DNA of 64,000 nt from NCBI RefSeq assembly GCF_900094805.1, contig NZ_FMAT01000008.1, positions 990 to 64,989 on the forward strand. Reading direction: 5' to 3'. This document shows positions 17,690 to 26,392 of the stretch, piece by piece; position 1 is the first letter of the stretch; each line of letters opens with the position of its first letter. Under the pieces are notes generated by a model that had not been told where the DNA came from, did not search any database, and saw only the letters and a program-made list of their open reading frames with translations. Both the position numbers and the translations under genes were made by a program. Origin of the DNA: Arthrobacter sp. NIO-1057 (GTDB lineage Bacteria; Actinomycetota; Actinomycetes; Actinomycetales; Micrococcaceae).

Positions 17690-18439
17690 TTATGCGCGCG
17701 GGGCTATCTGGTATTCATATTCCGGGCGTCCCCGCGTGCCATGCCGGGGTTGTTTGATCACGTTTTTGGCGTCGAAGAGGTGCTCTAAATAGCGTCGGGC
17801 GGTTACCCGAGAGATGCCAAGTTCTTCTCCAAGTTCGGTCGCTGAGAGGCGACGTTCGGGCTGGCTGGCTAGGTGTTCGGTGATTTGCGTGAGGGTTTCG
17901 GCAATGAGTCCCTTGGGCAATGATGCTGACGCGGTGGAAGTTCGCAACGCGGAAAAGGCAGTATCCAGGGCGGCTTGGCTGGTATCGGAGCCGGTCGAAT
18001 GCATGCTGGCCATGAAGCGTCGGTGGTTTTCGAGCTTTTCGCTGAAGGCGGCGAAGGTGAAGGGCTTGATCAGGTATTGGGTGATGCCCGTGGCGACCGC
18101 GGAGCGGACCACTGCGAGGTCGCGCACGGCGGTGATGGCGATGATGTCGGTGGTCAGTCCCAGGCCGCGCATCCTTTTAGCAACGTCGATGCCATGCAGA
18201 TCGGGCAATGTCATATCCAAGAGAACTAGGTCAAAGGGGGAGCCCGAACGCTGGGCACGGGTCAACAGGCTGAGCGCTTCTTGGCCATTGTTGGCGATCG
18301 CCCCGGTATGAAAACCGGCGACCCGGTTGACGTATTTGGCGTGTGAGAGGGCGGTTTCCGGTTCGTCATCCACCACCAGAACAATGATCTTCTCGTTGGC
18401 CGACCCGGACTGCGGGGCAATGAGCTGGGGTTCTGTCAT
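17690..18439 (-). CDS. Response regulator, CitB/DcuR/DctR family
   Basis: A 249-aa two-component regulator. Residues 18-135 are a receiver domain with phospho-acceptor Asp in LVLLDMTLPDLHG and the conserved Lys in YLIKPFTF. The C-terminus has a winged-helix HTH (LSATELGEELGISRVTARRYLEHL), the architecture of CitB/DcuR/DctR regulators of citrate and C4-dicarboxylate uptake. It follows its histidine kinase by 13 bases and ends 11 bases from prpE, tail to tail. Probable target: the divergent dctA-like gene. Confidence 0.9.
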   Translation of the reverse strand: MTEPQLIAPQSGSANEKIIVLVVDDEPETALSHAKYVNRVAGFHTGAIANNGQEALSLLTRAQRSGSPFDLVLLDMTLPDLHGIDVAKRMRGLGLTTDIIAITAVRDLAVVRSAVATGITQYLIKPFTFAAFSEKLENHRRFMASMHSTGSDTSQAALDTAFSALRTSTASASLPKGLIAETLTQITEHLASQPERRLSATELGEELGISRVTARRYLEHLFDAKNVIKQPRHGTRGRPEYEYQIAPRA

Positions 18440-18452
18440 GGGCTCTCCTTGG

Positions 18453-20150
18453 CTAGTTGGCCTTCGCTAGCGGCAGGGTCACGGTGAAGATCGCCCCGGC
18501 ATCATTGTCAACATTCATTGTGCCACCTAGGCGCAACACCGCCTGCTGGACCAGTGCCAGTCCCAGTCCACGCGGTGCCGAGCCCTTCTTGGTGCTCACC
18601 CCAAAACGCAGTAGTTGATCTAAAAATTCCGGTTCGATCCCGGGTCCGGAATCGGCCACGGAAATGATCAGCTCTTCGGGCAGGGCCGTGACTTCGACCC
18701 AGACGGTCGCCTCCTGAGTACCAGCCGAAACGTCTAATGCGTTATCTAGCAGGTTGCCGACGATGGTGACCATATCGGTGGCGGCGATGGCATCGGCCGG
18801 AATGATCCCTTGCGCGGTGATATCTAGCTTGACACCACGTTCGTGAGCCTGGGCGGTTTTGGCCACCAACAAGCTGGACAGGTAGGCATCGTCGATGGAG
18901 TGGACGATCGCGTCGGTCAGTTTCTGTGAGTGCTGACGATCGTCCACCGCAAAGGCCAGCGCGCGATCGCTTTGCCCGTTTTCGATCAGCGTGGCGATGG
19001 TGTGCAAGCGGTTTGCGTGTTCGTGGGTTTGCGCTCGCAGGGCGGTGGAGAAGGTTTTCAGTGATTGCACCTCGCTGGCCAGTTCTTGCACCTCGGTCAA
19101 ATCCCGCAGCGTCATGACCTGACCGGTCAAGGGTTGCACACCGAGCCACCGCAGCGGAGTGTCAGCACGTTTGGGCAGTCCTGCATTGGTCAATCGCGCC
19201 GGACCCTGGGAAATGGATAGGACGCTGCGCGCTCCCAAGTGGATTTCGTCTTTACAGCTGCGACCGGTGCCCATCAGCGTGCTCAGGGTCTCTGGAATCT
19301 TCACTTGTGCAAGGTCTAGGCCGTTCGGTGGCACCTGCTCGGGTAGGTCCAGCAGTCTGGCGGCCTCTTGGTTGTAGAGCACGATGCGATGTCGTCGATC
19401 CAGCAGGACCAGTCCTTCGCGCACCGAGTGCAAGGCGGAGAAGTAAAAGGCGTAGAGCCGGCGCAGCCCGTGCGGACCAAATCCGAGGGTTGCCTTGTTG
19501 ATGTAGCGCGAGAAGGACCAAGAAGTGAATCCGGCCAGCAGTAGGGCCAAGGCGGAGACCAATAGGATTTGTGGTAGTTCGCTGCGGTAGATGGTCTGCA
19601 GGTTTTCTAAGGTAATACCTGAAGCCACCAGCCCGACGAGTTTTCCATCGTGATAGACCGGAGCGATGGTCCGCACCGACAACCCCAGGGTGCCTAAAGC
19701 TACTTCGTTATAGGTCTGACCGGAGAGGGCTTGGGCGGTGGAGCCAGAGTATTTTTGCCCGATCCGTTCGGGGTTGGGATGAGTCACCCGCACGGTGTCC
19801 GTGGTCATGATCGAAATAAAATCAATGCCCTGCCCGCGGTCCAAAATCTTGTTGGTATAGGGCTGGAGCAATGCTGAGGGATTCTCGCCGGCCAGCGCAT
19901 TGCCAACGAAGGGGTCGTTGGCCAAGGTGATGGAGATGGTTGCGACCGTGGCCTGCTTATCCTCCAGAATGACTCGCGCTTGCTGCTGGTAGGTCGACAC
20001 GGCCATGCCGATCACCACCAGGACCACCACCAGCATTTGCGCGGCAAAGATCAACACCGCAAAGGACCAGCCATTGCGGGTCAGGGGAGCGGGGATGGCA
20101 TCGTTGCGACCGGCTGGGGTGGCGGACAGATCGGGGAAGTGGTCGGTCAT
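18453..20150 (-). CDS. Sensor histidine kinase, CitA/DcuS family
   Basis: A 565-aa membrane kinase. One transmembrane helix near residue 30 (VLIFAAQMLVVVLVVIGMAV), an extracytoplasmic PAS-like sensor with ITLANDPFVGNAL and MTTDTVRVTHPNPERIG as in CitA/DcuS, a second helix ILLVSALALLLAGFTSWSF, a cytoplasmic PAS, then the phospho-acceptor segment RAQTHEHANRLHTIATLIE and an HATPase with DNALDVSA and SDSGPGIEPEF. Start chosen at 20150 because AAGGAG lies nine bases upstream; the frame opens 21 codons earlier without a site. Expected ligand: citrate or a C4-dicarboxylate. Confidence 0.91.
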   Translation of the reverse strand: MTDHFPDLSATPAGRNDAIPAPLTRNGWSFAVLIFAAQMLVVVLVVIGMAVSTYQQQARVILEDKQATVATISITLANDPFVGNALAGENPSALLQPYTNKILDRGQGIDFISIMTTDTVRVTHPNPERIGQKYSGSTAQALSGQTYNEVALGTLGLSVRTIAPVYHDGKLVGLVASGITLENLQTIYRSELPQILLVSALALLLAGFTSWSFSRYINKATLGFGPHGLRRLYAFYFSALHSVREGLVLLDRRHRIVLYNQEAARLLDLPEQVPPNGLDLAQVKIPETLSTLMGTGRSCKDEIHLGARSVLSISQGPARLTNAGLPKRADTPLRWLGVQPLTGQVMTLRDLTEVQELASEVQSLKTFSTALRAQTHEHANRLHTIATLIENGQSDRALAFAVDDRQHSQKLTDAIVHSIDDAYLSSLLVAKTAQAHERGVKLDITAQGIIPADAIAATDMVTIVGNLLDNALDVSAGTQEATVWVEVTALPEELIISVADSGPGIEPEFLDQLLRFGVSTKKGSAPRGLGLALVQQAVLRLGGTMNVDNDAGAIFTVTLPLAKAN

Positions 20151-20219
20151 CTCGCGCTGCTCCTTTCTAAATCTGAGCCTTTGAGTAGTTTGGCGTGACC
20201 AATATGAACGCAATAGAGA

Positions 20220-20240
20220 TGCACGTCACTTCCGCGTGCA
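20220..20240. promoter_or_regulatory. Inverted repeat TGCACG-N9-CGTGCA in the kinase-dctA promoter region
   Basis: Six-base arms around nine bases, between the divergent kinase and carrier genes. A candidate binding site for the CitB/DcuR-type response regulator. Confidence 0.5.
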
Positions 20241-20264
20241 CCATTGAACAGAACGATTCTACGT

Positions 20265-20299
20265 AATACCGGCTTGGCAAAGATGCCAACAGCGGTATT
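20265..20299. promoter_or_regulatory. 35-bp nested inverted repeat just upstream of dctA
   Basis: AATACCG, two bases, TTGGCA, loop AAGA, TGCCAA, three bases, CGGTATT. It ends 28 bases before the ATG. It could be an operator or a 5'-UTR hairpin, depending on where transcription starts. Confidence 0.55.
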
Positions 20300-20327
20300 T
20301 GGCACTTTTCAAGGGTAGGGCAAGGAC

Positions 20328-21626
20328 ATGACTGTCACCGAAGACATGAAACCGGGCGGCAACAGCGCCGCGGGAACAACGAAGAAAAAAGACCGTACTC
20401 ACTGGCTATACATTATGGTGATCGCTGCCGTGGTCCTCGGCGCAACGATCGGCCTCATTGCCCCGGAAGTTGGCAAGTCGCTGAAGCCTCTGGGCACCGC
20501 CTTTGTGGCTTTGATCAAGATGATCATCGCTCCAGTCATTTTCTGCACCATCGTTTTGGGTATTGGCTCCGTGGCCAAGGCTGCGACCGTTGGCAAGGTC
20601 GGCGGGTTGGCATTGCTGTACTTCGTGACCATGTCGACCTTTGCCCTGGCCATCGGCCTGATCGTTGGCAACCTGATTCACCCAGGTGAGGGCCTGCAGC
20701 TCAAGCCATATGAAGCTGCTAGCGGTTCGGGTTCGAACGCCACGGTTGATTTCTTGATGTCGCTGATCCCGGGCGATCTTCCGGTGTTGCCAACCCTGGT
20801 CGTTGCACTGCTGGTTGGTTTTGCCCTGCAGGGTATGGGCAAGGCTGGCGAGCCGGTCCTGATCGGCATCCAGCACATTCAAAAGGTCGTCTTCCGCATC
20901 ATGATGATGATCATGTGGGTTGCTCCTATTGGTGCTTTTGGTGCGATCGCCGCGGTGGTTGGCGCGACCGGTTGGGCTGCCATTGGCTCGATGGCGATTC
21001 TCATGGGCGCTTTCTACCTGACCTGTGCACTATTCATCATCGTCATTCTGGGCTCCCTGTTGCGTGTGGTCACCGGACTGAACATCTTCGCGCTGCTCAA
21101 GTACCTGGCCCGCGAGTACCTGTTGATCTTCTCCACCTCATCCTCCGAGTCGGCCTTGCCACGTTTGATCGCCAAGATGGAACACGCTGGCGTTTCCAAG
21201 CCGGTTGTCGGCATTACGGTACCCACCGGTTATTCCTTCAACCTTGATGGCACCGCGATCTACCTGACCATGTCGGCGCTGTTCGTCTCGACCGCCATGG
21301 GCATGCCGATGAACCTGGGTGAGCAGATCGGCCTGTTGGTCTTCATGATCATCGCTTCCAAGGGTGCTGCCGGTGTGACCGGTGCAGGCCTGGCAACCCT
21401 GGCTGCTGGTCTGCAGGCGCACCGTCCAGAATTGCTGGAAGGCATGGGCGTGATCGTGGGCATTGATAAGTTCATGTCCGAGGCTCGCGCGTTGACCAAC
21501 TTCACCGGTAACGCTGTCGCCACCTTGCTGATTGGCAAATGGACCAAGGAAATTGACCTGGACCAGGCCAAGGCGGTGCTTGCCGGAGCCCGACCATTCG
21601 ACGAAACCAGCGTTGAAGGGCACTAA
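20328..21626 (+). CDS. dctA: Dicarboxylate:cation symporter, DctA/GltP family
   Basis: A 432-aa membrane carrier of the dicarboxylate/amino acid:cation symporter family, with eight or so hydrophobic helices and re-entrant loops. SSSESALPRLIAKMEHAG is the first serine-rich re-entrant loop, PTGYSFNLDGTAIYLTMSAL the TM7 signature, and GVTGAGLATLAAGL the second re-entrant loop. Absence of long extensions and the adjacent CitA/DcuS-type system favour C4-dicarboxylate rather than glutamate uptake. AAGGA six bases before the ATG. A strong terminator follows. Confidence 0.9.
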   Translation: MTVTEDMKPGGNSAAGTTKKKDRTHWLYIMVIAAVVLGATIGLIAPEVGKSLKPLGTAFVALIKMIIAPVIFCTIVLGIGSVAKAATVGKVGGLALLYFVTMSTFALAIGLIVGNLIHPGEGLQLKPYEAASGSGSNATVDFLMSLIPGDLPVLPTLVVALLVGFALQGMGKAGEPVLIGIQHIQKVVFRIMMMIMWVAPIGAFGAIAAVVGATGWAAIGSMAILMGAFYLTCALFIIVILGSLLRVVTGLNIFALLKYLAREYLLIFSTSSSESALPRLIAKMEHAGVSKPVVGITVPTGYSFNLDGTAIYLTMSALFVSTAMGMPMNLGEQIGLLVFMIIASKGAAGVTGAGLATLAAGLQAHRPELLEGMGVIVGIDKFMSEARALTNFTGNAVATLLIGKWTKEIDLDQAKAVLAGARPFDETSVEGH

Positions 21627-21635
21627 GCGCTAACG

Positions 21636-21672
21636 AAAAAATCCGTTACCCATCTTGGGTAGCGGATTTTTT
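21636..21672 (+). terminator. Rho-independent terminator after dctA
   Basis: AAAAATCCGTTACCCA, loop TCT, TGGGTAGCGGATTTTTT. One internal mismatch and a six-base T-run. Confidence 0.92.
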
Positions 21673-21716
21673 GTGGCCCTTTTGGTGGGCGACCTGTTTT
21701 TCCGATGCGGCACGGC

Positions 21717-21722
21717 TAGGAT
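21717..21722 (+). promoter_or_regulatory. -10 element six bases from cytidine deaminase start (TAGGAT)
   Basis: TAGGAT, six bases, ATG at 21729. No Shine-Dalgarno lies between. Probable leaderless mRNA. Confidence 0.45.
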
Positions 21723-21728
21723 CGGGAT

Positions 21729-22178
21729 ATGGATCTAGATGGTTTTCACGACCCGCACGCCCTGATCGAACTGAACGACGCGGAACAAGAACTTGTGGAG
21801 TTGGCACGAAGAACCATTGATGCCTCCACCGATGCGGTGCCCGGTGGCGACGGTCTACACACCATGGGCAGTGCGGTGCTTGATGCGACCGGCAGCATGC
21901 ACGCAGGGGTGAACTTGTATCACTTCACCGGCGGACCCTGTGCTGAATTAGTCACGCTGGCCACCGCACGGGCTTCCGGCGCCCGCGCACCCGAGGTGAT
22001 CGTGGCGGTGGGCAATGAAGGACGCGGGATCAAGAATCCCTGTGGTCGGTGCCGACAAATCATGGCCGATAGCTATCCCCAGCTGCGGGTTATCGTCGAT
22101 ACCCCAATCGGGGCGCGCACCGTGAAAATTGCCCAGCTTCTGCCGTTAGGTTTTGATTGGGTTGCCGAACAGGCTTAG
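21729..22178 (+). CDS. Cytidine deaminase-like protein (blasticidin-S deaminase type)
   Basis: A 149-aa zinc deaminase. PCAELVTLATARA supplies the zinc Cys and catalytic Glu (CAE), and KNPCGRCRQIM the second PCxxC zinc motif. The use of Cys rather than His in the first motif matches homotetrameric cytidine deaminases and blasticidin-S deaminases. It may deaminate cytidine or a cytosine-nucleoside antibiotic; the sequence does not decide. Its stop overlaps the stop of the VOC gene on the other strand. Confidence 0.83.
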   Translation: MDLDGFHDPHALIELNDAEQELVELARRTIDASTDAVPGGDGLHTMGSAVLDATGSMHAGVNLYHFTGGPCAELVTLATARASGARAPEVIVAVGNEGRGIKNPCGRCRQIMADSYPQLRVIVDTPIGARTVKIAQLLPLGFDWVAEQA

Positions 22179-22513
22179 GCCACCACAGAAGAAAGAACGA
22201 CGCGGTTACCATCGGGATCTACCAGCTGAAGAATCTGTGCGCCACCACCTGGTTGAAGCCCTTGATGTTCGATGCCGAGCTGCACTAGACGTTGAGCCTG
22301 CTCTGGAAGATCGGACACCTCAAGTACCACTGTGCTGTGCCCTGATCTTTGCGGTTCGCACCAGACCTGAATGCCAAACCCCGGGCCAAGATGCCATTCG
22401 AGTAGTCCGTCCATCGGTCGGCGATCCGGATCTCGAGCAAAAAGTTGCGTATACCAGGACTCGGCGCGTTGAAGGTCGCTGACCGTACAGTTTCCAAGCA
22501 AGCCAGAGAACAT
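22175..22513 (-). CDS. VOC-family (glyoxalase/bleomycin-resistance) protein
   Basis: A 112-aa single-domain VOC protein starting MFSGLLGNCTVSDLQRAESW, with the beta-alpha-beta-beta-beta repeat and conserved endings HSTVVLEVSDL and LQLVDPDGNRVVL. The start at 22513 has AGGAG eight bases upstream; the frame stays open 60 more codons to 22693 but that part has no recognisable domain. VOC proteins of this size bind or modify small molecules and often give drug or electrophile resistance; the substrate is unknown. Confidence 0.83.
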   Translation of the reverse strand: MFSGLLGNCTVSDLQRAESWYTQLFARDPDRRPMDGLLEWHLGPGFGIQVWCEPQRSGHSTVVLEVSDLPEQAQRLVQLGIEHQGLQPGGGAQILQLVDPDGNRVVLSSVVA

Positions 22514-22839
22514 TGACCTCACTCCTGACAGGCTAGTGGTGAGCTTGCTCATCCATTGCAACACCGCCAGTTCCTCGGCATCAGCGGTGAGGGGAATCAC
22601 CAGCAAATGCGTAAGAAGCGCAGCATTTAGCTTGGGGTGGGTTCGGCGAAATGCCCGGTGCGGCGGGAATGCGGGTTCACGTTCAGCTCGCATACAACAT
22701 TTGAGTTAAGGTTCAAGGTAAAGGCTCGCCGTAAAGGACCCCAAAAAGCCCAGTTCTTTTGCTCCGCCCGATAACCTTGAATTGAGCTTAAGGCTCGAAG
22801 AATTTAGGTCGATCCAACGGGAAGTGTGGTTAACCCATC
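22514..22839. other. 326-bp divergent region between VOC gene and parA with TTGA-type dyads
   Basis: No convincing gene. It holds two related elements: at 22701 TTGAGTTAAGGTTCAAGG and at 22777 TTGAATTGAGCTTAAGG, both followed by AAGGCTCG. On the minus strand the first reads TTGA-N8-TCAA lying between TTTACC and TTGTAT separated by 19 bp, a spacing typical of MerR-controlled promoters. The minus-strand frame is open across part of it but lacks a ribosome binding site. Confidence 0.5.
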
Positions 22840-23736
22840 GTGAGCGAGGAACAGGGAAACAAGCACCGCGGCGCAGGGATGCTCAAAGAGCCCCGCCCGG
22901 TGGGTCCAACCGGTAAACCGTTGACGGAATTCCCGGTGCCCGCACCACTGCCATCACACGGCCCGGCCCGCGTGATTGCCATGGTTAACCAGAAGGGTGG
23001 CGTAGGTAAAACCACCTCCACCATCAACCTGGCCGCCGCGCTCGCCGAATACGGACGCAAGGTACTCTTGGTAGACTTCGACCCACAGGGTGCACTGTCG
23101 GCCGGTTTCGGAACCAACCCGCACGAAATGGACATCACCGTGTACAACGTGCTGATGGACCGACAGGTGAAAATCACCGATGCGATCTTGCATACCGACG
23201 TGGAAAACATCGATCTGTTGCCGGCGAACATCGACTTGTCGGCCGCCGAGGTGCAGCTGGTCAACGAGGTTGCCCGCGAGCAGGTCCTCGAACGCGCGCT
23301 GCGCCACGTGATCGACGACTACGATGTGGTGCTCATCGACTGCCAGCCATCCCTGGGTCTGCTGACCATCAACGCTCTGACCGCGGCCCATGGCGTGATC
23401 ATTCCGTTGACCGCAGAGTTCTTCGCCCTGCGCGCGGTAGCACTGCTGATGGAGACCATCGATAAGGTCAAGGACCGGCTGAATCAGGTGCTCGAGCTCG
23501 ATGGGGTTGTGGCTACCATGTATGACGCCCGCACCTTGCACAGCCGCGAAGTGATCACCCGACTGGATGAAGCCTTCGGAGACAAGCTCTTTGAAACGGT
23601 CATCAAGCGAACGATCAAGTTCGCCGATGCCAACGTGGCCGCCGAACCGATCACCAGTTACGCTGCGAATCACCCGGGTGCCGAGGCCTACCGCAATCTG
23701 GCTCGCGAATTGATTTGGCGCGGTGGCGCCCCATAA
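22840..23736 (+). CDS. ParA/Soj-like ATPase adjacent to scpAB
   Basis: A 298-aa ParA-family ATPase with deviant Walker A NQKGGVGKTTSTINLAAAL near residue 50 and LLVDFDPQGALSAGFG (Walker A'). DDYDVVLIDCQPSLGLLTI is the switch region. The first 45 residues are a Pro/Gly-rich tail. In actinobacteria this gene sits upstream of scpA and scpB (M. tuberculosis Rv1708), apart from the canonical parAB near oriC. Start GTG at 22840; no strong ribosome binding site. Likely role: chromosome organisation with condensin. Confidence 0.9.
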   Translation: MSEEQGNKHRGAGMLKEPRPVGPTGKPLTEFPVPAPLPSHGPARVIAMVNQKGGVGKTTSTINLAAALAEYGRKVLLVDFDPQGALSAGFGTNPHEMDITVYNVLMDRQVKITDAILHTDVENIDLLPANIDLSAAEVQLVNEVAREQVLERALRHVIDDYDVVLIDCQPSLGLLTINALTAAHGVIIPLTAEFFALRAVALLMETIDKVKDRLNQVLELDGVVATMYDARTLHSREVITRLDEAFGDKLFETVIKRTIKFADANVAAEPITSYAANHPGAEAYRNLARELIWRGGAP

Positions 23737-24635
23737 TGAGCACCACGCTCACCGAAGAAACCGCCAACGATTCCAACAAACCAGCAGACGCTGAACAGGA
23801 ATCGGCTGGCGGTTTTCGCCTTGCCCTAGAGAATTTTAATGGGCCCTTTGACGTGTTGCTGCACCTGATCACCCAGCGAGAGCTGGATATCACCGAGGTG
23901 GCATTGGCCGAGGTCACCGACGAATTTATCGCATATCTGCGTCAGCTGCAGGCCAGCGTGGCTGAGGGTAATGACGGGATGAAGGTGCTAGATGAGACCA
24001 CCGAATTTCTGGTAGTCGCCTCCACATTGTTGGATTTGAAAGCCGCCAGGTTACTTCCGCGCGGTGAAATGGCCGATGAGGAAGACTTTGAGCTGCTGGA
24101 AGCCAGGGACCTGCTTTTTGCTCGGCTCTTGCAATACAAGGCGTTTAAACAGGCCGCCGAATTCTTGGGTGAACGTTATGAGACCGAAGGCTCCCGCCAC
24201 CCCCGTGAGGTGTCCCTAGAACCACAATTCGCCTCGCTGTTGCCTGAACTCATCTTCACCATTGGACCCGCTGCTCTGGCAGCGCTGGCGGCCAACGCCT
24301 TGGCACCCAAGCCCGAGCCGATCACCGAGGTAGGGATCGGACACCTGCACGGAGCCAACGTCACGATCGCCGAAGAAGCCGAGTCGATGACCGCGTTGCT
24401 CCAAGATCGAGGCCCGCTGGACTTCCGCGAGTTGATCGCCGATGCTTCAGAGCATCTGGTGGTCGTGGTGCGTTTTCTGGCATTGTTGGAGATGTTCCGA
24501 CAACGAGCCATTAGCTTCGAACAGGAAAATCCGCTCGGAGCACTGCGCATCGCACTGGCTTCGGAGTCCACCTTTGATGCCGACGCGGTCCAAGATGAGT
24601 ATGAGGGGAGTGCTGGTGAGGTGAATCATGAGTGA
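23736..24635 (+). CDS. scpA: Segregation and condensation protein A
   Basis: A 299-aa kleisin of the SMC-ScpAB condensin. FRLALENFNGPFDVLLHLI followed by ITEVALAEVTDEFIAYL is the conserved N-terminal helical domain; the C-terminal winged helix (VVVVRFLALLEMFRQRAISF) binds the SMC head. ATG at 23736 overlaps the parA stop by one base (TAATG). Its end overlaps scpB by eight bases. Confidence 0.93.
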   Translation: MSTTLTEETANDSNKPADAEQESAGGFRLALENFNGPFDVLLHLITQRELDITEVALAEVTDEFIAYLRQLQASVAEGNDGMKVLDETTEFLVVASTLLDLKAARLLPRGEMADEEDFELLEARDLLFARLLQYKAFKQAAEFLGERYETEGSRHPREVSLEPQFASLLPELIFTIGPAALAALAANALAPKPEPITEVGIGHLHGANVTIAEEAESMTALLQDRGPLDFRELIADASEHLVVVVRFLALLEMFRQRAISFEQENPLGALRIALASESTFDADAVQDEYEGSAGEVNHE

Positions 24636-25218
24636 GATTGCACCCATTGATCAGCTGCCAGGAGGCCTGGAATCGGGTCTTGAAGCGGTGCTGATGGTCG
24701 CTGATATCCCCGTCAGTTCGGCACGTTTGGCCGAAATCTTTCAGGTGCCTACGGACAGGGTTGCCCAGACACTAGAGAAGTTGGCAACCGAGTATGATGG
24801 TAAGGATCGCCCGCGCGGATTTGAACTGCGTCGTGTCGCCTCCGGGTGGCGTTTCTATACGCGCAGCGATTATGCCGATTTCGTCTCCAGCTTTGTGCTT
24901 GATGGACAGAGCGCGCGCTTGTCGCAGGCCGCCTTGGAAACCCTGGCTGTCATTGCTTACCGACAGCCGGTTTCGCGTGGACGTATTTCGGCGATTCGAG
25001 GTGTGAACGTCGATTCGGTGGTGCGCACATTGTTCACCCGCGGATTGATCACGGAGTATCCAGAAACTGGTGACGGCGGTGCAACGCTGTACCAAACCAC
25101 TGAATACTTCCTGGAACGACTGGGATTGGGCTCGCTAGATGAGTTGCCTGCGCTATCCCCGTATCTTCCTGGGGTGGCCGATCTTGAATCGCTCGATTCG
25201 GCAACCTACGACGACTAA
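24628..25218 (+). CDS. scpB: Segregation and condensation protein B
   Basis: A 196-aa ScpB with two winged-helix domains. GLESGLEAVLMVADIPVSSA opens the first, and LSQAALETLAVIAYRQPVSR the highly conserved second. It dimerises and binds ScpA to regulate SMC. GAGGTGAATC precedes the ATG inside scpA. Confidence 0.93.
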   Translation: MSEIAPIDQLPGGLESGLEAVLMVADIPVSSARLAEIFQVPTDRVAQTLEKLATEYDGKDRPRGFELRRVASGWRFYTRSDYADFVSSFVLDGQSARLSQAALETLAVIAYRQPVSRGRISAIRGVNVDSVVRTLFTRGLITEYPETGDGGATLYQTTEYFLERLGLGSLDELPALSPYLPGVADLESLDSATYDD

Positions 25219-25241
25219 GTAGCAGCCAAAAAGGCAGCTAC
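25219..25241. other. Hairpin between scpB and rluB
   Basis: GTAGCAGCC, AAAAA, GGCAGCTAC with one A-A mismatch. No T-run follows, so it is a weak terminator or an mRNA-stability hairpin. Confidence 0.4.
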
Positions 25242-25318
25242 ACCGGACTAAGAATGCGTGAAGCCCCACACCGATGGGTCCGCGCAGGTCAACGCAACAG
25301 CAAGGGACACAGGCAAGC

Positions 25319-26389
25319 ATGAGCAGGGGATCATCCTCCGGCCGCACACCACGCGGCAACAATTCCAACTTTGGCGGCAAATCAGCATCCGGCCGCGGCA
25401 AGCAGACCGGCGGCAAGTCTTACGGCGAGAAGCCTTACGACAAGTCTGCCTCCGGCAAGCCAGGTGCCAAGTCGAACTCGGCCAAATCAAACTCCGCCAA
25501 GCGCAATACTTCGGCAACTCGTAAAAACTCCGAGCGCGCCTTCGGCAAGGAGCGCTTCGGCAACTCCGTACCTACCAACTATGCGCGTCCAACCCAGCGC
25601 GCCCGTGCCCAGGCTCGTGCCGAAAATCAGGCAGCCCGCGAAGTCAACGGCGAGATGCAGGACGGCATCCGTTTGCAGAAGGCCATGGCCAACGCTGGTG
25701 TCGCCTCGCGTCGCGTCTGCGAAGAGATGATCCTCGAAGGCCGCGTTGAGGTCAACGGCAACCTCGTCGTAGAACTTGGTACCCGTGTGGATCCTGCCAA
25801 GGATTCCATCCACGTTGATGGCATGCGCATCCAGATGAACCAGGCCAACCGCTACTACGTGTTCAACAAGCCAAAGCACGTCATGAGCACCATGGACGAC
25901 CCCGAAGGCCGTCGCACCATCGCCGACTACTTCAAGAACGAGCACCACTCCCAGCGCCTGTTCCACGTCGGCCGCCTGGACTACAAGACTGAGGGCCTGC
26001 TGATCCTGACCAACGATGGCGAATTGGCTAACCGCCTACAGCACCCCAAGTATGAGGTGCCCAAGACCTACCTGGTGCAGATCCCTGGTCCATTGCCACG
26101 TGCTGTGAGCAACCAGCTGCGTGAAGGCATCAAGCTCGAAGATGGCTGGATCAAGGTTGATGACCTGAAGATCATTGCCACCACCCCGAAAAATGTGATG
26201 GTTGAAGTGACCCTGCACTCGGGCCGCAACCGCATCGTTCGCCGCATGTTTGACGCTGTGGGCCACCCGGTTCAGCGTCTGGTGCGCGTGGCCGTAGGAC
26301 CGATCCAGCTCGGCGATCAGAAGCAGGGCACCATCCGTTCATTGGGCAACCAAGAAGTCGGACACCTGATGGCCATGGTGGGGATGTAA
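25319..26389 (+). CDS. rluB: 23S rRNA pseudouridine synthase, RluB/RsuA family
   Basis: A 356-aa pseudouridine synthase. The first 115 residues are a Lys/Ser/Gly-rich low-complexity extension (SGKPGAKSNSAKSNSAKRN) that likely contacts rRNA. An S4 domain follows (IRLQKAMANAGVASRRVCEE), then the catalytic domain with the Asp in HVGRLDYKTEGLLILTNDG. Start ATG at 25319 with AAGGGA upstream; an earlier in-frame ATG at 25274 lacks a site. Same position as Rv1711. Confidence 0.9.
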   Translation: MSRGSSSGRTPRGNNSNFGGKSASGRGKQTGGKSYGEKPYDKSASGKPGAKSNSAKSNSAKRNTSATRKNSERAFGKERFGNSVPTNYARPTQRARAQARAENQAAREVNGEMQDGIRLQKAMANAGVASRRVCEEMILEGRVEVNGNLVVELGTRVDPAKDSIHVDGMRIQMNQANRYYVFNKPKHVMSTMDDPEGRRTIADYFKNEHHSQRLFHVGRLDYKTEGLLILTNDGELANRLQHPKYEVPKTYLVQIPGPLPRAVSNQLREGIKLEDGWIKVDDLKIIATTPKNVMVEVTLHSGRNRIVRRMFDAVGHPVQRLVRVAVGPIQLGDQKQGTIRSLGNQEVGHLMAMVGM

Positions 26390-26392
26390 CCC

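Noticed and set aside
22514-22693. 60-codon N-terminal extension of the VOC protein
   Set aside because: No domain in it, no ribosome binding site at its start and a clear AGGAG precedes the internal ATG at 22513.
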